A stretch of 6,451 nt of DNA from Candidatus Cloacimonadota bacterium (GTDB lineage Bacteria; Cloacimonadota; Cloacimonadia; Cloacimonadales; TCS61), in the NCBI GenBank assembly GCA_003647825.1, contig QMNP01000098.1, positions 1 to 6,451 of the forward strand, given 5' to 3'. The position numbers were made by a program, and so were the translations under genes. The notes below the pieces were generated by a model. That model was not told the origin of the DNA, did no database searches, and saw nothing but the letters and a program-made list of their open reading frames with translations. Of this stretch, positions 1 through 6,340 are shown in pieces; the first letter of the stretch is position 1, and each line of letters starts with the position of its first letter.

Positions 1-1925
1 AATACAACAGCTACCTGTTTCAGATAGCTGATAAAATACTCTATTTTGCAGAGCTGGAAAGAGAACTTACTGACGAATATTTCCAGCAGAATTCCCTGGA
101 ATCTTTGCAGAAAACCAATTTGGGATTTTATGAAGAAGTAATGCCGGAGAATTATATAGAGAGTTATGCCAATCCAGAATATTCTGTTAAAATCTTTGGA
201 GAAGAAACCGGGGCAATGCTCAGTGCATTCTACACGTCTTTCCGCAATTATGTAACTTATTCTTTCCAACACCAGCGTTTCCAAATGGAAAAATGGAACA
301 AACTGTTCATCGATGTTTATGAATATCTGAATGATGGCAAACCCGAAACAGATGAACTGAAGAAGCTTACAACCAGAATTTATACTACTTTTACTTCTGA
401 AGGAGCTATACGTAATTTTACTTTTAACTACCACAAAGATACAGATATTTATAAGAAAATAGTCATGAATGCAGATTTGAATGATATCAGATATTTATAT
501 CAATATGGTAGGAATATAACTAACAATGAGATCAAAACTGCTGAATTTTTGAAAGACTATCCCCAGGAAAAGATTAATGTGCTGTCAGGTGCGATTACAA
601 AAGCCTTCATTCGAGGATATGATCTTGCGAAGAAAGATCTTTCGATCAAGAAAACAATTGGCGTATTCTATCATCTGGGGCAGGAAAGAATTGTACGAAC
701 TCTGATCCAGGATTTAGCAGATAATGGATTATCAGCAATTCCATCTATGGTTTTTACAACTCATCCCAATAAACAATATCGTTACGATCACCGTTTTGAT
801 AGTTCTCTTTATCTGGATGAAGATTTTGTTAATAAGGCTAATAAAAACCAGGAAGAGGCTGCTGAGAAATGCGGAGATTTCATGCAGGAATATGCCGGTC
901 CTGTTTACTTCGATCCATTCGGGGAAAAACCTTTTGCTCCTGAAGCGAAATCTGCCTGCCTTAAATTAAGTGAAGAACAGCAGAAACTTTCGCAGCAGAT
1001 GAATATGAAAGGCAGACAGATTGTAGATAAATACATTCCACGCAGTAAAACCAGTTTCTGTATTGTTGGATTTCCATTACCGGAAATTGGTGAACAATTC
1101 GAAGAAATATTCGAAGAAACAATCGGCATCAATATGATGGATACAATTAAGCATGAAGAGATTCAACAGTGCATTGTGGATGCCCTGGATAATGCCGAGT
1201 TTGTCCATGTGAAAGGCAAGAACGGCAACTTGACAGATATCAAAGTGAAGATGCACAAAATATCAGATCCTGCCAAGCAGACTAACTTTGTAAATTGCGG
1301 AGCAGACGTGAATATTCCAGTTGGGGAAGTCTTCACTTCTCCTGTTCTTAAAGATACAAACGGTGTTCTACACTTGAAAGAAACTTTCCTGAAAGGTTTG
1401 AAGTTTACTGATCTGAATCTAAAATTCAAGGATGGTTATGTAGAAGAATATGCTTGTGCAAACTTCGATAATGAAGAAGATAACAAGAAGTTTGTCGAAG
1501 AGAATTTACTCTTCCCGCATAAAACTCTGCCTATCGGTGAATTTGCTATTGGAACCAACACAAAAGCCTACGTTATGGCACAAAAATATGATATTCTACC
1601 GCTGCTGCCTGTTCTTATAGTTGAAAAAATGGGACCTCATTTTGCCATTGGTGATACCTGTTTCAGCTGGGAAGAAGATTTTGCAGTTTATAATCCCATT
1701 GATAACAAAGAGATCATCGCACGTGATAACGAGCGCAGTGCTCTTAGAAAGGAAGATATCAACAAAGCTTATACAAACTGCCACACCGATATTACCCTAC
1801 CATACGAAGATCTGGATTTTATTACGGCAATCTCAGAATCAGGAAACGAATTCGATATTATCAGAGATGGAAGATTTGTGGTACCAGGTTCGGAAGAATT
1901 GAATATTCCTTTGGATGAAAAGTAA
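1..1925 (+). CDS. M29-family metallo-aminopeptidase with long N-terminal extension (5' partial)
   Basis: Probably a cytoplasmic two-metal aminopeptidase that removes N-terminal residues from peptides (peptidase family M29, the AmpS/AmpT group). The frame is open from base 3 to a TAA at 1923-1925, so at least 640 residues are present and the true start lies left of the window. A TTG at 105 is in frame but has no clear ribosome site, so I do not take it as the start. Counting from that TTG as residue 1, expected metal ligands appear in family order: Glu408 in NIPVGEVFTSP (codon 1326), Glu479 in IGEFAIGTN (1539), His512 in GPHFAIGDTC (1638), and His560/Asp562 in NCHTDITLP (1782, 1788). The catalytic part begins near residue 180. 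The 210 or more residues before it are an extension not found in the classical ~400-residue AmpS/AmpT enzymes. The Tyr that follows the first His in AmpT seems to be Cys or Phe here. Family assignment is firm; substrate range is unknown. Confidence 0.9.
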   Translation, partial: YNSYLFQIADKILYFAELERELTDEYFQQNSLESLQKTNLGFYEEVMPENYIESYANPEYSVKIFGEETGAMLSAFYTSFRNYVTYSFQHQRFQMEKWNKLFIDVYEYLNDGKPETDELKKLTTRIYTTFTSEGAIRNFTFNYHKDTDIYKKIVMNADLNDIRYLYQYGRNITNNEIKTAEFLKDYPQEKINVLSGAITKAFIRGYDLAKKDLSIKKTIGVFYHLGQERIVRTLIQDLADNGLSAIPSMVFTTHPNKQYRYDHRFDSSLYLDEDFVNKANKNQEEAAEKCGDFMQEYAGPVYFDPFGEKPFAPEAKSACLKLSEEQQKLSQQMNMKGRQIVDKYIPRSKTSFCIVGFPLPEIGEQFEEIFEETIGINMMDTIKHEEIQQCIVDALDNAEFVHVKGKNGNLTDIKVKMHKISDPAKQTNFVNCGADVNIPVGEVFTSPVLKDTNGVLHLKETFLKGLKFTDLNLKFKDGYVEEYACANFDNEEDNKKFVEENLLFPHKTLPIGEFAIGTNTKAYVMAQKYDILPLLPVLIVEKMGPHFAIGDTCFSWEEDFAVYNPIDNKEIIARDNERSALRKEDINKAYTNCHTDITLPYEDLDFITAISESGNEFDIIRDGRFVVPGSEELNIPLDEK

Positions 1926-2035
1926 GTTGATGTGTGATTATAGATTGATAATTACAGATATCGTGATTTAATCTAAGAATTCCTCGATGCTCTGCCACGG
2001 GAATAGTCAACTTTAAGAATTTTCTTTATTTATGT

Positions 2036-2072
2036 AAGGGCTGCTTTCAGAAATTTCTGGAAGTCAGCCCTT
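2036..2072. terminator. Strong hairpin between convergent genes, likely bidirectional terminator
   Basis: The arms AAGGGCTG-CTTTCAG and CTGGAAG-T-CAGCCCTT form about 15 pairs with one G-T wobble and one bulged T around the loop AAATTT. The hairpin sits 110 bp after the aminopeptidase stop and 10 bp past the stop of the converging lipoprotein gene. On the + strand it is followed by a loosely T-rich stretch (TTTAGTTAATATTTATTT), so it fits the aminopeptidase best. On the minus strand the following bases are A/T-rich without a T run, so termination in that direction is less certain. Confidence 0.8.
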
Positions 2073-2082
2073 TAGTTAATAT

Positions 2083-3906
2083 TTATTTGATATTGTCAGA
2101 TACTCTACTCAATTGTTTTTTTAGCCAGGTATTTACTACTTTCTCCAGCAGATCAAGCGGAATAGCTCCATTTTTCAGAACAATTTCATGGAATTCTTTT
2201 ATGTCGAAATCATTTCCCAATTTCTCTTTTGCTTTCCGCCGCAATTCCAGGATCTTTAGTTCTCCGATCTTATAAGCACAGGCTTGCCCTGGCCAAAGTG
2301 TGTAACGATCTATATCTCCATACGAACCCCAACCCAGATTAGATACCATATAATTATAAGCTTTGGTTCTGGTCCATTTCTTGTAATGAATTCCAGTATC
2401 CACAACTAACCTTACAGCTCGATATAATTCGCTTTCCAGATAACCAATTTCACTGTAAATATCTTTATGCCAGCCATTTTCAAAAGCCAATCGTTCTGCA
2501 TAAAGTGCCCAACCCTCGATGAAGGCTGTGAAATGCGTGAAATTTCGATAGATTGGAACATTACAGAATTCCATTGCATATGCTATCTGTAAATGATGAC
2601 CCGGGATTGTTTCGTGATAAAGCAAAGTAGCCATGCCAGGTTTCTTAGGCGTCCATCCCAGGTTTGCATAGAAAGCCGCTGGTTCACTACCATCGATTGG
2701 TGCACGTTTGTAATGTGCTCCTGTAAATTGTTCTTTATGAGCAGGAACACGTTTTACTGTAACTTCTGTTTGTGGCAGCTTTGAAAAATAATTTTTAAGT
2801 TTTGGTTTTGTCTCTTCCAGGATCTGCAAATAATAATTTAAAGCCTGGTTCTTGCCAGTTTCACCATAAGAAAATGTATATTTACTGCCTTGCAGACTGT
2901 TCCAATATTCTCCTTTGATTTTCCCATATGTTTTCCCATCAGTAAAACCAAGTTCAGCGAATCTTTGCAGTATTTCCTGCTGGATACGCTCTACTTCCTT
3001 CAGACCAAGCTGATGGATTTCTTCAGGTGTCATATCAGTTGTTGTATGAACATTTAAGTAATGCTGATATAATTTATTCCCACCAGGTATTTTCCATAAT
3101 CCGGGAATATCATCTGCTCTCTTTTTAATGTTAGAAATCTTATCAGCAAAATTTTGGAGATTCGGAAGAACAGACTCTTTTACTGCAGATTCAGCTTGTT
3201 TAAGTAGCGCATTCCTCTCACTTTCCGAAAGGTTCAATATCTCAATTTTTTTAACAAAATCTGAATAGAAGATATTTTCAGTGAGATCTTCTGAGATCAT
3301 ATCATCCAATTCATCAATAGTTCGATCAATTATTTCTCTGGGAGGAATGATACCTTCTTTCTTCTGGTATTCCATATCAATTAACAGGTTATCAAAAATC
3401 ATTTGGAAATCGTTCAGACGGGAAATGTAGTCCAGTGCATCCTGTTTGCAGTATATTTTGTGATATTCAGTCATTATGGTCTGCAGATTTATGTGTAATC
3501 CAAAGTTACAATTTATAACATAATCGCTACGATGGAATGGAACTTTTTTTATAATGTTATCCAGGTAAAGGCAGAATATTGCTGCTTCAATTTCCTGCTG
3601 TTGAGTAAGATCATTAAAATTATCCAACCAGGAACGGTATTGTTTAATGATTTTTATTTCTTTCTTGTATGCAGTTTCAGATCTGTCAGTAAGTTTTGAT
3701 TGATTAAATGGATACTCTCCTTCAGAATCTAAACCAAGATAGCTGCCTGTTTCAGGATTGAGAGCAATTGCAATTTTAAAATAATCATCAAAAAGCTGTT
3801 CGATTGATTCTGGTTTGCCGGGTTGATTGACTTCGGAAATACTAATTTCATTTCCCTGGCATGATAGCAGCGAAAATAAAAATATAACGACTAATAGTTT
3901 TTTCAT
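2083..3906 (-). CDS. DUF885-family lipoprotein, predicted zinc metallopeptidase
   Basis: Predicted exported, lipid-anchored protein of the DUF885 family (PF05960), which looks like a zinc peptidase family; its substrate is not known to me. The first 16 residues are a lipoprotein signal: two Lys, a hydrophobic run, then SLLSC with Cys16 as the lipidation site. The family core is complete: GAHYKRAP near residue 395, the signature HETIPGHHLQ at 431-440 (candidate ligands His431 and His437, general base Glu432), EGWALYAERL with Glu464 as the likely third ligand, WPGQACAYKIGEL, and a C-terminal LKNGAIPLDLLEKVV segment. At 607 residues it looks full length and intact. The ATG at 3904-3906 gives the signal peptide directly; the only ribosome site is a weak GGA 4 bases upstream. 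It lies 97 bp behind the SDR gene, and the gap holds palindromic repeats, so shared transcription is possible but unproven. The +2 residue is Gln, with no Asp retention signal, so in a Gram-negative cell outer-membrane sorting would be the default guess. Confidence 0.88.
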   Translation of the reverse strand: MKKLLVVIFLFSLLSCQGNEISISEVNQPGKPESIEQLFDDYFKIAIALNPETGSYLGLDSEGEYPFNQSKLTDRSETAYKKEIKIIKQYRSWLDNFNDLTQQQEIEAAIFCLYLDNIIKKVPFHRSDYVINCNFGLHINLQTIMTEYHKIYCKQDALDYISRLNDFQMIFDNLLIDMEYQKKEGIIPPREIIDRTIDELDDMISEDLTENIFYSDFVKKIEILNLSESERNALLKQAESAVKESVLPNLQNFADKISNIKKRADDIPGLWKIPGGNKLYQHYLNVHTTTDMTPEEIHQLGLKEVERIQQEILQRFAELGFTDGKTYGKIKGEYWNSLQGSKYTFSYGETGKNQALNYYLQILEETKPKLKNYFSKLPQTEVTVKRVPAHKEQFTGAHYKRAPIDGSEPAAFYANLGWTPKKPGMATLLYHETIPGHHLQIAYAMEFCNVPIYRNFTHFTAFIEGWALYAERLAFENGWHKDIYSEIGYLESELYRAVRLVVDTGIHYKKWTRTKAYNYMVSNLGWGSYGDIDRYTLWPGQACAYKIGELKILELRRKAKEKLGNDFDIKEFHEIVLKNGAIPLDLLEKVVNTWLKKQLSRVSDNIK

Positions 3907-3927
3907 ATTATCCAGTTTAATCTTGTA

Positions 3928-3957
3928 CTTGTTCCCAAACAGGAGTTTGGGAACAAG
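3928..3957. repeat. Perfect palindromic repeat, complete copy
   Basis: CTTGTTCCCAAAC and GTTTGGGAACAAG are exact reverse complements (13 bp each) around an AGGA loop. The element ends 21 bp before the lipoprotein start codon on the minus strand. Neither side has a T run, so it does not look like an intrinsic terminator. A half copy lies 35 bp further on. It resembles the short dispersed palindromes (REP-like) found between genes in many environmental genomes; it could also form a stem in the lipoprotein mRNA leader. Confidence 0.85.
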
Positions 3958-3971
3958 ATAGGACTACCCTT

Positions 3972-3992
3972 AAACAGGAGTTTGGGAACAAG
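3972..3992. repeat. Truncated second copy of the 3928-3957 repeat
   Basis: These 21 bases are identical to 3937-3957, in the same orientation and offset by 35 bp. The copy contains the loop and one complete arm but only the AAAC end of the other arm, so it cannot form the full hairpin alone. It ends 11 bp before the SDR stop codon. A complete and a partial copy side by side suggests that the element expanded by duplication or inserted more than once. Confidence 0.85.
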
Positions 3993-4003
3993 AATTTTTC
4001 ATA

Positions 4004-4765
4004 CTATCTTGCCAACAATCCACCGTCGATAGCTAGATCATCTCCAGTTATATAACTGGATTGTTCAGAACACAGCCACAAAACACATTTTGCCACTTCA
4101 TCAGCATTTGCCATTCGCTTCATTGGAACAATTGCTTCAATCCATTTCTTGAAACCTTCTTCTTTCCTTCTTTCTTCGGGGAACATGGGAGTAATTATCA
4201 ATCCTGGAGAAATTGAATTTACTCGAATATTTTTTGCCGCATTTTCTGTAGCTGCTGCTTTAGATATACCTATTACTCCATGTTTGCTGGCAATATAAGC
4301 CGGAAGGCCAGGGTAACCACGATGACCGGATACAGAAGCATTATTTACGATACAACCACCACCGGCTTTTATCATCTCAGGGATTTCATATTTTAAACAA
4401 TAGAAAACACTGTTTAAATTAATATCAATTGTTCGCTGCCAATTTTCCAAGGTACATTCTGTTATCGGTCCGCGTTCTCCATCAATACCAGCATTATTAA
4501 AGGCAAAATGTAAAGCACCATATTTCTTCACAATATAACTGATCATATCCTTAACCTGTTTTGGATCGGATACATCGCATTGATAAAAATCTACACTCAG
4601 ATTTTCTTTCTTTGCTTCAAATTCAGTTTGCTTACCTTCAGCTTCTCTTCGACCACAGATTATTACTTTGGCATTGTATCGAGCAAAGGCAAACGCTGCA
4701 GCTTTGCCCATACCGGTTGTTCCACCAGTTATTAATACTATTTTAGCTTTGAATTCTTCGTACAT
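4004..4765 (-). CDS. Classical short-chain dehydrogenase/reductase (SDR)
   Basis: Cytoplasmic NAD(P)-dependent oxidoreductase of the classical SDR type, 253 residues, which is normal for the family. The Rossmann cofactor motif TGGTTGMG is at 13-20, an Asp that contacts adenine at 64 (CDVSD), and NNAG at 90-93. The catalytic set is complete: Asn116, Ser144, Tyr157 and Lys161 (YIASK). SPG follows at 186-188, and the C-terminus has the usual ITGDDLAIDGG. Arg39-Arg40 at the end of the second strand, where NAD-dependent members have an acidic residue, favours NADP(H). The ATG at 4763-4765 is preceded by a good ribosome site, AGAGGT at 4769-4774. Homologues are commonly annotated as glucose 1-dehydrogenase or as FabG-like 3-oxoacyl-ACP reductase, but neither name is justified here, since no fatty acid or sugar genes are adjacent. 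The gene has 152 bp of upstream space and may have its own promoter, though I see no convincing one. Confidence 0.92.
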   Translation of the reverse strand: MYEEFKAKIVLITGGTTGMGKAAAFAFARYNAKVIICGRREAEGKQTEFEAKKENLSVDFYQCDVSDPKQVKDMISYIVKKYGALHFAFNNAGIDGERGPITECTLENWQRTIDINLNSVFYCLKYEIPEMIKAGGGCIVNNASVSGHRGYPGLPAYIASKHGVIGISKAAATENAAKNIRVNSISPGLIITPMFPEERRKEEGFKKWIEAIVPMKRMANADEVAKCVLWLCSEQSSYITGDDLAIDGGLLAR

Positions 4766-4852
4766 TTTACCTCTTTTTTTTCCAAGATTTGAGAATCCTC
4801 CTGAGATATTCAGTAGAATAATCTCATAAAGACAAATTTTAAATTACTTTAT

Positions 4853-4872
4853 AGACGCAAAGTGTTGCGTCT
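4853..4872. repeat. Short perfect palindrome AGACGCAA-AGTG-TTGCGTCT
   Basis: Two exact 8-bp arms surround a 4-base loop in the gap between the acetyltransferase and SDR genes. Neither side has a T run, so intrinsic termination is unlikely. Arms of the GAGACGCAA type recur as intergenic palindromes in many unrelated bacteria; from memory this looks like one of that class. It is unrelated in sequence to the repeat at 3928. Confidence 0.75.
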
Positions 4873-4881
4873 CCACGTTCA

Positions 4882-4919
4882 AAGTGCCATGCACAAGATC
4901 CATTGCCCTTCCTGCACTT
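4882..4919. repeat. Imperfect inverted repeat over the acetyltransferase stop codon
   Basis: AAGTGC at 4882-4887 and GCACTT at 4914-4919 are reverse complements 26 bases apart. A smaller GTGC-CAT-GCAC palindrome lies inside the left end (4884-4894). The right arm overlaps the acetyltransferase stop (4918-4920). With the palindrome at 4853 this may form one composite element of about 67 bp. A folded 3' end of the acetyltransferase transcript is a simple alternative. Confidence 0.45.
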
Positions 4920-5457
4920 ACTTATTATATATCTTTTCCCATTCTTTTCTTAATAAAGAGCAGATCAATAAATCGTAATATTTTCCCCGATGATAAACAG
5001 CTTGTCGCAACTTTCCTTCTTTTCTAAAGCCATTTTTTTCTCCAACTTTTATACTTGGAATATTTTCTGGGAAGTAACATAACTGCAAACGTGTAATGTT
5101 TTTAGATAAAAAGAGGAAATCTCTGAACAAAGCAAGGGCTTCGCTCATATAACCCTTTCCGCGATCTTCATCTTTATATAGCATATAACCGATCTCATAA
5201 CCCACAGTATAGGGAATACTTTTGAAATAGTGTATTACACCCACTTTTTTGTTTTCTTTATTTAATATCAGCAACTGACCATAATTCTCTGTCCAGTTCC
5301 CATCATTTTTGTTATAACTTTCGATGAACTTAGGCTTAGCTCTCAACATCATTGGCCAGTATGGGCCAATCTCAGTCATATCATTAGATAATTCATACAC
5401 TTCACTCAGATCGTCCGGTTCTAAATTGCGTAAAATTACTTTCTTTCCTTTTAACAT
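4918..5457 (-). CDS. GNAT-family N-acetyltransferase (RimJ/RimL-like)
   Basis: Cytoplasmic acetyl-CoA-dependent acetyltransferase of 179 residues, typical for single-domain RimJ/RimL-like (Acetyltransf_3 type) members. The N-terminus has the usual LKGKKVILRNLEPDDL. Strand-rich GYEIGYMLYKDEDRGKGYM carries the acetyl-CoA pyrophosphate loop RGKGYM at 99-104, followed by SEAL. The C-terminal hallmark is complete: Asn132, Ser135, Lys141-Asn-Gly-Phe144 and EGKLRQAVYHRGKYYDLLICSLLRKEW at about 147-173. The closest functional guesses are acetylation of protein N-termini (RimJ and RimL act on ribosomal proteins) or of a small amine or antibiotic. The sequence does not decide between them. The ATG lies 9 bp after the methyltransferase stop, and its ribosome site overlaps that stop, so the two genes are very probably one transcription unit with linked translation. 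Confidence 0.9.
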   Translation of the reverse strand: MLKGKKVILRNLEPDDLSEVYELSNDMTEIGPYWPMMLRAKPKFIESYNKNDGNWTENYGQLLILNKENKKVGVIHYFKSIPYTVGYEIGYMLYKDEDRGKGYMSEALALFRDFLFLSKNITRLQLCYFPENIPSIKVGEKNGFRKEGKLRQAVYHRGKYYDLLICSLLRKEWEKIYNK

Positions 5458-5461
5458 TGCT

Positions 5462-5467
5462 ACCTCT
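5462..5467 (-). promoter_or_regulatory. Ribosome binding site AGAGGT overlapping the upstream stop codon
   Basis: On the minus strand AGAGGT is followed by AGCA and the acetyltransferase ATG. Its first A is the last base of the methyltransferase TAA (5467-5469). Ribosomes ending the methyltransferase would therefore sit on this site, which fits termination-reinitiation coupling. The same AGAGGT stands before the SDR gene at 4769-4774. Confidence 0.65.
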
Positions 5468-6186
5468 TATTTCTTTTTGCCGATAAAGAATACTGAACGT
5501 GCCGGAGCAAAACCATATTCTTTGATTCTTTGTTTTATCATTTCCGATTCTTCCTTAAGCCTTTTATATTCAGGTTTGTCTTTCAGAGGATCAATATAAG
5601 GATCGATGGAAGCAAGATATTTCCTGGTTAGATTTTCATCTTTAGGATTTTCTACTGGGAATGCATACTCAAAAATTTCTAAGTTATCCAGTTCCAATTC
5701 TTCTATAAAAGTTTCCATTTGTTTCTTTGTGTAAGTAGAATTATGTACAGAACCAAAACAGGAATCTACTTTTGCCCACCAGTGATGCAGTAGAATGTGA
5801 TTTTTCTGTGCTTCGGTTTGATCTTCATCACAGCACATCTCATTAATAAGAAAATATCCACCGGGTTTTAGAACTCTATTCATCTCATTCAACACATCTT
5901 TTATATCGTTGAAATGATGAAGTGAATTAGAGATCGAGACTGTGTCGAAAGTTGTATCCTCAAATCTCATTTTATATGCATCCATTCGTTGAAAGGCAAC
6001 TTTCTCATTATCCTTGAATTCATTTTTACCTTCAAATACAGCTTTGTTAGATTTATCAATTCCAGTGATATTTTCGAAATCATGCAGTATATGATTTAAT
6101 GTATGAATAAATTCTCCAGATCCGGATGCAACATCAAGAATTTTTCCACCATCAATTGCATTCAGTCGGTTTCTAAGATCTTCCAT
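5467..6186 (-). CDS. Class I SAM-dependent methyltransferase
   Basis: Cytoplasmic Rossmann-fold methyltransferase, 239 residues, related in its core to the Methyltransf_11/25 group (UbiE/MenG-like). Motif I is ILDVASGSGEF at 16-26. The acidic residue binding the SAM ribose is Asp44 in GID. RMDAY at 67-71 would contact adenine. FDTVSISNSLHHF (80-92) is motif IV, and RVLKPGGYFLINEM (104-117) is motif V. After the core comes an unusual, largely hydrophilic C-terminal half with CC at 118-119, HHWW at 134-137 and a charged helix near 204-223, probably the substrate-recognition part. I cannot name a substrate. The protein begins only about 15 residues before motif I, which is short, but the start is well supported: the frame upstream runs to a TAA at 6304-6306 with no ATG, GTG or TTG, and a good ribosome site precedes the ATG. 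It is the first gene of a pair with the acetyltransferase. Confidence 0.9.
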   Translation of the reverse strand: MEDLRNRLNAIDGGKILDVASGSGEFIHTLNHILHDFENITGIDKSNKAVFEGKNEFKDNEKVAFQRMDAYKMRFEDTTFDTVSISNSLHHFNDIKDVLNEMNRVLKPGGYFLINEMCCDEDQTEAQKNHILLHHWWAKVDSCFGSVHNSTYTKKQMETFIEELELDNLEIFEYAFPVENPKDENLTRKYLASIDPYIDPLKDKPEYKRLKEESEMIKQRIKEYGFAPARSVFFIGKKK

Positions 6187-6193
6187 TATTTGA

Positions 6194-6199
6194 CTCCTT
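6194..6199 (-). promoter_or_regulatory. Strong ribosome binding site AAGGAG that fixes the methyltransferase start
   Basis: AAGGAG lies 7 bases before the ATG at 6184-6186 on the minus strand. It is the best Shine-Dalgarno match with a properly spaced start in the window. It supports this start despite the short N-terminus. Confidence 0.8.
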
Positions 6200-6210
6200 G
6201 AATCTTTTGA

Positions 6211-6239
6211 TCTATAAATTGCAATTGCTGTGCCAAAAG
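6211..6239 (-). promoter_or_regulatory. Weak sigma70-like promoter candidate for the methyltransferase-acetyltransferase pair
   Basis: On the minus strand a -10-like TATAGA (6211-6216) lies 11 bases upstream of the AAGGAG site. Two overlapping -35 readings are possible: CTTTTG (6234-6239) at the preferred 17-base spacing, or the better match TTGGCA (6231-6236) at a short 14-base spacing. Neither pair is strong. The call rests mainly on position, since a new unit should begin in this gap after the upstream gene ends at 6341. Confidence 0.3.
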
Positions 6240-6284
6240 TTAAGTGCTTGTAAAACAGTTTGTTATGGTAAACTAAAGAATGCA

Positions 6285-6296
6285 GGCGTGTACGCC
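6285..6296. repeat. Small GC-rich palindrome GGCGT-GT-ACGCC
   Basis: Two 5-bp arms around GT lie in an AT-rich gap between the right-edge gene and the methyltransferase. Its GC content stands out against its surroundings. The wider segment 6281-6303 reads like a module (TGCA, palindrome, CAGTGAAC), which suggests a third kind of short intergenic repeat. Only one copy is in the window, so repeat status is unproven. Confidence 0.4.
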
Positions 6297-6340
6297 AGTG
6301 AACTTAAAACTGTTCGCTATTGAACATATTATAACTTAGA

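Noticed and set aside
105..107. TTG at 105 as the start codon of the aminopeptidase
   Set aside because: The frame is open from base 3 with plausible protein sequence (ELERELTDEYFQQNSLESLQ), and no ribosome site precedes the TTG. The gene almost certainly begins left of the window.
724..1784. Several open frames of 62-93 codons inside the aminopeptidase region on both strands
   Set aside because: They overlap strong coding sequence, have no good ribosome sites, and their translations are low-complexity shadows of the main frame.
1926..2035. A possible small gene between the aminopeptidase stop and the terminator
   Set aside because: No start with a ribosome site and no frame of useful length; the stretch looks like an ordinary 3' untranslated region.
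2087..2784. Plus-strand open frames of about 62 codons opposite the DUF885 gene
   Set aside because: The conserved DUF885 motifs lie on the minus strand; the opposite frames are Ser/Phe-rich antisense shadows.
3928..4003. The palindrome cluster as a CRISPR array or a Rho-independent terminator
   Set aside because: There are only one complete and one truncated copy, with a 14-base gap instead of spacers, and no T run beside either copy.
4797..4802. Consensus AGGAGG on the minus strand 31 bases before the SDR start
   Set aside because: No ATG or GTG start follows at a usable distance. The nearest TTG (4783-4785) is 11 bases away and out of frame with the SDR. The AGAGGT at 4769-4774 serves the real ATG.
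5324..5599. A 91-codon plus-strand frame across the methyltransferase-acetyltransferase junction
   Set aside because: It is antisense to two genes with clear family motifs and has no ribosome site or recognisable domain.
6311..6326. TGTTC-GCTATT-GAACA hairpin followed on the minus strand by GTTTT, as a terminator for the right-edge gene
   Set aside because: The stem is only 5 bp and AT-leaning, and the T run is four bases. Position is right, but this is too weak to call.
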